A stretch of 64,000 nt of DNA from Silene latifolia (Eukaryota; Streptophyta; Magnoliopsida; Caryophyllales; Caryophyllaceae). The notes below the pieces were generated by a model. The model made no database searches, had not been told where the DNA came from, and saw nothing but the letters and a program-made list of their open reading frames with translations. The translations under genes and the position numbers were made by a program. This document shows, one piece after another, positions 58,837-64,000 of the stretch (position 1 is its first letter; the number at the start of each line of letters is the position of its first letter). The stretch is from the NCBI RefSeq assembly GCF_048544455.1, contig NC_133529.1, positions 52,633,401 through 52,697,400 of the forward strand. Direction: 5' to 3'.

Positions 58837-59570
58837 TTGAAGAGTATGTCCTCTTTCGCTTATTTCTTCTATTTCCTTCTATTTTTTTGACACCTGATTT
58901 CCCATTATTTTCATCATCTTCTTAACATTTTTTCTATTTTTTTCCCACATCAAAGAGGATCCTCTAATTCACCCTCTCTCAAATTTTTTATGACCAAAAA
59001 ATAAAAAAGAAACAAATTACATGACACGTGGTAGATGAGAGATGACTAGTAGACACAAGGGTTAAGGTTGTACTTCCTCTAAAAATAGAGGAAGTCTTCC
59101 TCTTCAAAGAGGATGCTAAGAGTATATACCTACATTGAAGAGGACTTCTCCTTAGATTAGAGAAAGTGCTAAGAGGATGATTCATCCTCTTCAATGTGGA
59201 TGCTCTAAGTATTATCAAGAGATAAACCGAATAAATTACCAAGTATTTTCACAGATATATTTTGTGTCTATATGTAAACTATTCTCTTCAACACAAATTC
59301 TTGTTTGTGACGGCACATATCCGTCACTCTTGAGTGACGGATACCGTTTTACCTCACAAAGTACCCACTTTTTCTCTCTCTGCAACACTATTCATGTGGT
59401 CCCCTTTCTCCACCAACCCATTTTGTTACCATTTTATCTCACAAAATATCCGCCACAAATGGTAACCCGTCACAAGGGAGACCAATTGTCTCTTCAAAGT
59501 CCCTTGGATTATAGGACCCATACTATGCAAGTCTTCATTGCAAGCGATATTGAGATGTGATGATATTTAG
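58837..59570. other. Repeat-rich spacer with MITE-like pieces
   Basis: 59060-59210 contains three copies of a TCTTCAAAGAGGATGCTAAG-type phrase in mixed orientation, reminiscent of the ends of a palindromic MITE. 59300-59482 contains TTGTGACGG ... CCGTCACAAG inverted ends and an internal CCGTCACTC/GAGTGACGG hairpin (59321-59342). Neither has a secure target duplication. No gene is seen. Confidence 0.45.
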
Positions 59571-60295
59571 TTCATCAAGGATGTTCTATCATTATTCATT
59601 GTTTAAATTGTCTATTGAGTATAGATTAATCTGTGTTATGCGAAACAGTGATTATTGTGCAAGATCCTAACAACCTACCGTATAATCTATAATGTCGAGA
59701 CAGATTTGGAGGACCGATTGACCAAGCAAGACAAACAGTCCTCAAACCGGTTTTATTATGGATTGGTAGTTTTTGGTTGGTCAAAACTTAGAAGCTCAGA
59801 AGCAAAACCGTGGGTCAGGTGGAACAAAGGTAATGCGTTTTATTTTATAAAGCCGCCATTGGATTCCAATTTGCAATTTCTGAAGTTCCAACCTCTAGAT
59901 GGATGGTGACTAATGACTTGCTATCCAAGAAAATATAGGAACTTTTATTTTCTCTTAATTAGAAGTTGGAAATCAAGAATTTGAAACTTCAAGATGGAAT
60001 AGCCAACCAAATATGACTAATTTTATGTACTGATTAGCCTTTGTAACTTGTAAGACAAATCATTACTAAATTTATATGAACCTAATGAATAAGACGATTT
60101 TATACCGTAAAAGACCGTCTTACACCGTATTTACTGATAAAAGATTGGTAATTAGTTTTGTGATAATTTTATTAGAACGTCAATCTCATAGTCATATGAG
60201 ATTTATAGAATACCTTTATTGTGTTAATTTAATTAGATAATATTCGCTTAATACATGTACATTAATTTTACAAAGTTAGTACGTAGTAAATAATA
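59571..60295. other. Gene-free AT-rich spacer
   Basis: A short open frame at 59655-59909 matches nothing I recognise. 60085-60125 has AAGACGATTTTATACCGT/AAGACCGTCTTACACCGT repeats. Nothing else stands out. Confidence 0.5.
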
Positions 60296-60532
60296 CTCTC
60301 TCCATTCTACTTTTATTGTCTCCATTTAGAAATGATTTAAGAAATAATTATGAAATACAAATCCCACCCTTGAAATTAAAGGGAATGGGGACATATCATT
60401 GGGATGGAGTGGGTGGTAACTTAATTATCTAGGGGCAATATTGGGGGTTTACCACTTTTCCTTGCTAAATCTAGAAAGGAGACAATAGTTATGTGATAAA
60501 TTTTTGGAAAGAAGAAGACAAAAAAAATGGAG
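60296..60532. mobile_element. Probable Stowaway-like MITE, diverged
   Basis: The left end CTCTCTCCATTCT and the right end (reverse complement CTCCATTTTTTTTG) match imperfectly. TA flanks both ends. GGAGACAATA and ATTGTCTCC form an inner inverted repeat. Confidence 0.5.
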
Positions 60533-60717
60533 TAAATAAATGTAATTGGTTTTAAGGTTTAGTATTTAAACTTCATTTACTTTTTTTTTTTTGGTACAAC
60601 TTCATTTACTAAGTTGTATAAACATATTAGGATCTTCACCAAAAATAAACATATTAGGAGTATATGCGAATCACTCTAAATTTATATGTCATCGCTTTTT
60701 TTTTTTTTTTTTTTTTT

Positions 60718-61383
60718 GTAATTGCTAAATCCCGCGCACCATCTTACTATATCCCGTGCATTTTTCCTCTATATTCCATTCATACTCTTACTCTTTAAGA
60801 AAAAAAAAGGGAAAAACCCTAAACTACCAGCTCCTTTCCCAGACCCCTTCACCCTCACCACCCTCCTCCCAGTGCTCATCCCCGGCGCCGTCGACCGCAC
60901 CGCACCGCCCTCGAGTTCTTCAGCGGATCTACCCGACTCCCCCTCTAATTAACGCTCGTCGAACCTGTAGCCCTCGAGTCGTCCAAGGGGGCTTGTGGCC
61001 TAACTAACGTCGAACCCACCGCCGTCCCTAGCCGACTCAACTCCCTTTCCCGATTTCCGCGCGTCAAAAGATGGTGGTATGCGAAGTCATTGCCGTCGCT
61101 AGTGGTAAATGGCTCGAAGTTATTGCCATCCCTAGTGGTAAATGGCTCGAAGTTATTGCCATCTCTGGGTGTTAAGCAGGCTCTCGTACTGTCGCCAGTG
61201 GCTGGGGGCCCGTGTTGTTGTCGGTGGCTTGTGGGTCGTCCTTGTGTTGTCGCATTGCACGATGGTGTCCTCCCTCTCTCTCTATTCTAAATTGGTTGGG
61301 TGGTTGAAATGAGAAGGGTAAAGTCGAGAAAAATGGAAAATGTTGTGCGGGATTGAGTAAAATGTTGCGCGGGATTTAGCAAA
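60718..61383 (+). mobile_element. MULE-type element with GC-rich interior (possible Pack-MULE)
   Basis: Terminal inverted repeats of about 40 bp: TTGCTAAATCCCGCGCACCA at the left and the inverted form TTGCTAAATCCCGCGCAACA at the right. Long T runs flank both sides (60696-60717, 61384-61397), so a 9-bp target duplication of T is possible but not testable. 60830-61290 is far more GC-rich than its surroundings, with plus-strand frames such as PLPDPFTLTTLLPV and many Pro/Ser codons. Stops interrupt every frame beyond about 80 codons. The interior looks like captured gene sequence, but I cannot name a donor. Confidence 0.55.
61086..61184. repeat. 33-bp tandem repeat, three copies
   Basis: The unit contains GTCATTGCC and AGTGGTAAATGGCTCGAA. 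The third copy is partial. It lies within the MULE interior; 33 bp keeps the reading frame. Confidence 0.85.
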
Positions 61384-61638
61384 TTTTTTTTTTTTTTTAG
61401 TTGGACAAGCTCAATAGTTACTGATTTAACATTAAACAAACATCAACAGATGAATTCCATTCGTCTAAACTTGTTTATTTTTACCAACATATTTCCGAGT
61501 TGTAATTAATACAATTACTGTTGGGAAATTAGCGACAATCTTCCACACGCAACGGAAGCAATCAATCGACAATTAAACCGTAAAAGTAAATAAATGTAAA
61601 CAATATTAAGATGAGACGATATTTTAGGGTCAAACTGT

Positions 61639-62880
61639 AATACCCCAATTATCCGGTCAAGATAACTGAAGCGTTACAATCTCGGTTTCCCGAGGTAGTG
61701 TTTCAAAACTTCGATCAAAGAACATTTTATTAATAATGTTTAATGAATTACATAAACGTAAACAAATAAATAACTAAAATACAACTCGTGATATCTATAC
61801 ACTTCTAGCCATCTAGACTCGTCTCGTGATATCATCAAGCTCGTCCCGTCTCCCGCGTACTATCCAAAAAACCTGATCATAACCTGCTCTCCATATGACC
61901 AAAGGATATCATATGTATCGAAACAGGCCACCCCAAAAGAGATAGGTGACAATGCACAGACACAACAAACATCAGTTTCAATAAATAAATAAAGTGCGAC
62001 ACGACTCGAGTGAGAGCATACAACATGACCATGATATAAATAACATGATATCCAAAAACCGCCACCACGGTACCGAGACACGCCTAGACATACCGACAAT
62101 ACCTCACTGGTACCGGGACACGCCCAGACATACCGTCAACCTCACTGGTACCGGGACATGCCCAGACATACCGATAACCACAAACAGGCACAAGGACACG
62201 CCCAGACGTATCGGGTCCGGAAGCCAACCGGATCCCCTGCCAGACGTCGTGTCTCAACCACACGCGTCCCTCCAAACTCAAGTCATTAATGTGCACATCC
62301 CTCTTGGAGTGAGAAAGCTCCATGAGGCGACCCAAGCGGAAGACGGTCTTATATTGTCCAATATACATGACAAGTATAATAAATGCAAATACCACACAAT
62401 ATACCAATTACCGATTCCTCCAATCACCTTAACCGATATCATGTTATAATGCAATAACCGCTAAAACACGACTTACATGACAACTCAAATGCAATATTGA
62501 AACTGAGTAGGATTAACCTACCTCACAGCAAATCCGCATAAGCAAACCGTCACACAAGATAGGCCCGTCTCATAAAACCGTCTCACAAAACTCATTTCTT
62601 AAAATACGATAATAATACAAATACGTATAAATATTCTCATCTAATCATACAAATACGTATAATATATTAATATATTTATACCAATACATATAAATATACT
62701 AATACATTATACAAATACGTATACGACTAACTAAACTAAATAAACTCATCTTATTAATTACCCAAAACCCGACTCACTCAACCACCACCACCCCCGCTGC
62801 CACCGTGGACCACCACTCCTGGCCACAGTGGCCACGGCCAGCCACAACACCCATGGTCACCACCAATGGCCATCCTCGAT
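61639..62880 (+). mobile_element. LTR fragment of a Ty3/Gypsy element (TGTAATACCCC head), truncated at 62881
   Basis: It starts TGTAATACCCCAATTATCCG, a head typical of plant chromovirus LTRs. It contains a tandem array at 62069-62205 and a GC-rich CCACCACC/GTGGCCAC stretch near 62775-62870. It is cut by the next LTR at 62881. No partner LTR is in the window. Confidence 0.5.
62069..62205. repeat. Imperfect 36-46-bp tandem repeat, 3-4 copies
   Basis: Units share GGTACCGGGACACGCCCAGA followed by CATACCG. The last copy is diverged (GGCACAAGGACACGCCCAGA). Confidence 0.8.
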
Positions 62881-64000
62881 GTAACACCCCCATACTCCAA
62901 GTGCCTTACCAGGACCACTTAAGGCATGGAAGTGCTACCATCTCGATTATCCGAAGCAGTGAATATCGACGATTATTCAAGTCTCGTTCTTCAAATCAAC
63001 ACAAAGACGGCCTAAACGGCCCTTTCAAACCAAAATGGGTCCAAATACCCATTTTTCAACACGTTTTATAAACGTTTTTCAATGGTCAGAAGACGTCTTC
63101 CATCGTTGACTGACCCGCGCCTAAACAGGCCACTCCTTTTTCTATTTTTCAAACCAGGGGAGACCCTCTTGCATCGCCAATAGGCTCGCGCCTCTTCTGG
63201 CTGCCTGATGTAGGGTCTGTTCCCTTTCCAGCACTAGTCTAGGACGATCCCGACTTCGGTTAACCCGAATACAGGACGGATCAGACGACTAGTTTGCTCA
63301 TTCAAACACCGTATTTGCAAAATACCTTACTAAGACAAATGGATCACGTTATGCACCATAAACCTAATTTGGTAAATGGATGTTTAATTTCCGTCTTGCA
63401 TGCAAATCAACATTAAATCCAACTCGACATCTTATACTTGATACTTGGATTAAATCAACCGACATAGAAAGCTCTCACATGTTAGGTTTAAACCAATGGA
63501 TGCGCATTCATGCATTTAAACCGTTTTATCAACTTTTGCAATCAACCAACCAAGATCGATCAGAGAGGCGCGCTCATGGGGGATTGGGTGTCTGATTAAA
63601 GGGCTTCCCAATACGTACCTTCACCTCTTATTTAGAAACTTTGGATAGTGGACGACCTTATCCAGGGCGCACGAGAGTTATTCTAGAGATAAGATGCTAA
63701 AGAGGGACGATTTCTTATCTTTAGTACCTATGTCAAACCCTGCTTTGTGCTTCGTTTGACCGAGGTATAAAGTGGATTCGAACGGGTTCCAAGCATCCCA
63801 CAAATGCTTGGTGGCGACTCCAAACATCTCTAATCGTTTCGAGACCCTTGCCGAGACCATAAAAGAACGTACTTTAATAGAATAGTTTAAAGTGATACAA
63901 GATCGATCAAAATCCAAAACTGATAAAGTAAAATACAACTGTTCCTCAAACTGCAAACCAAAAGAAATAAACTAGTTCATGACACAACGGAAGTATATTA
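62881..64000 (+). mobile_element. Start of a Retand/Ogre-like LTR element, running off the right end
   Basis: The LTR begins TGTAACACCCCCATACTCCA. From about 62950 to 63800 it is homologous, in inverted orientation, to the Retand-like LTR at 28865-29750. It ends near ATCCCACA (63802), followed by the putative primer binding site TGGTGGCGACTCC (63809-63821) and leader. The LTR would be about 0.92 kb, much shorter than the 2.29 kb relative. Confidence 0.65.

Noticed and set aside
61531..61638. Possible Copia LTR head TGTTGGGAAATTAGCG
   Set aside because: Only about 100 bp precedes the next LTR-like head; no partner, target duplication or primer site, so it is not listed as an element.

Overview
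This window is intergenic, transposon-dense DNA from a flowering plant. The evidence is plant-type Athila, Tekay-like and Ogre/Retand-like LTR retrotransposons, CACTA, hAT, PIF/Harbinger, Stowaway, Helitron and MULE-type DNA elements, plus one nuclear gene with a spliced intron. LTR heads of the TGTAACACCCC type and the Retand-like LTRs fit Caryophyllales, but that placement is inference from remembered family character. No bacterial operon, CRISPR array or rRNA gene is visible.

Layout. 1-14253 (minus sense) holds CACTA (En/Spm)-type material: a broken, intron-containing TNPA-like ORF (1-2010), a coiled-coil-like ORF (2899-3213), a disrupted unknown ORF (11764-12873) and an intact 175-codon ORF with an XS-domain-like fold signature (13166-13693). 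The block ends in subterminal repeats rich in AACGGTT and a TAGTG terminus at 14253. A non-coding Tekay-like LTR element (3360-11326, TSD TTGGT) and a solo LTR (12063-12717, TSD TTCAC) are nested in it. 14458-16457 is a solo Athila-type LTR carrying a hAT MITE made of GGATCG repeats.

18082-51494 is one Athila insertion on the minus strand (element A). Its 5' LTR is split by about 23.7 kb of nested DNA: a truncated Ogre/Retand-like element (26829-31152), a truncated Athila with gag-protease and an env-like ORF but no RT (element B, 31153-38944), and an Athila with RT, RNase H, integrase and an env-like ORF but no gag (element C, 38945-50502). A has the same layout as B, with gag-protease and env-like but no RT or integrase.

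53005-57330 (minus) is the only recognisable host gene, an L-lactate dehydrogenase with two exons. Exon 1 is split by a 994-bp hAT element with a perfect 8-bp TSD, the intron carries a 5'-truncated LINE, and a PIF/Harbinger MITE abuts the TATA box. 57.7-64 kb holds small elements: a Helitron with a Stowaway MITE inside it, a MULE with a GC-rich interior, and the start of a Retand-like LTR element running off the right end.

How the parts relate: almost all of the window is explained by nested insertions whose order can be read from TSDs and split LTRs. The retroelement genes carry stops, frameshifts or lost catalytic residues. The XS-like ORF is the one transposon-embedded reading frame that looks undamaged.
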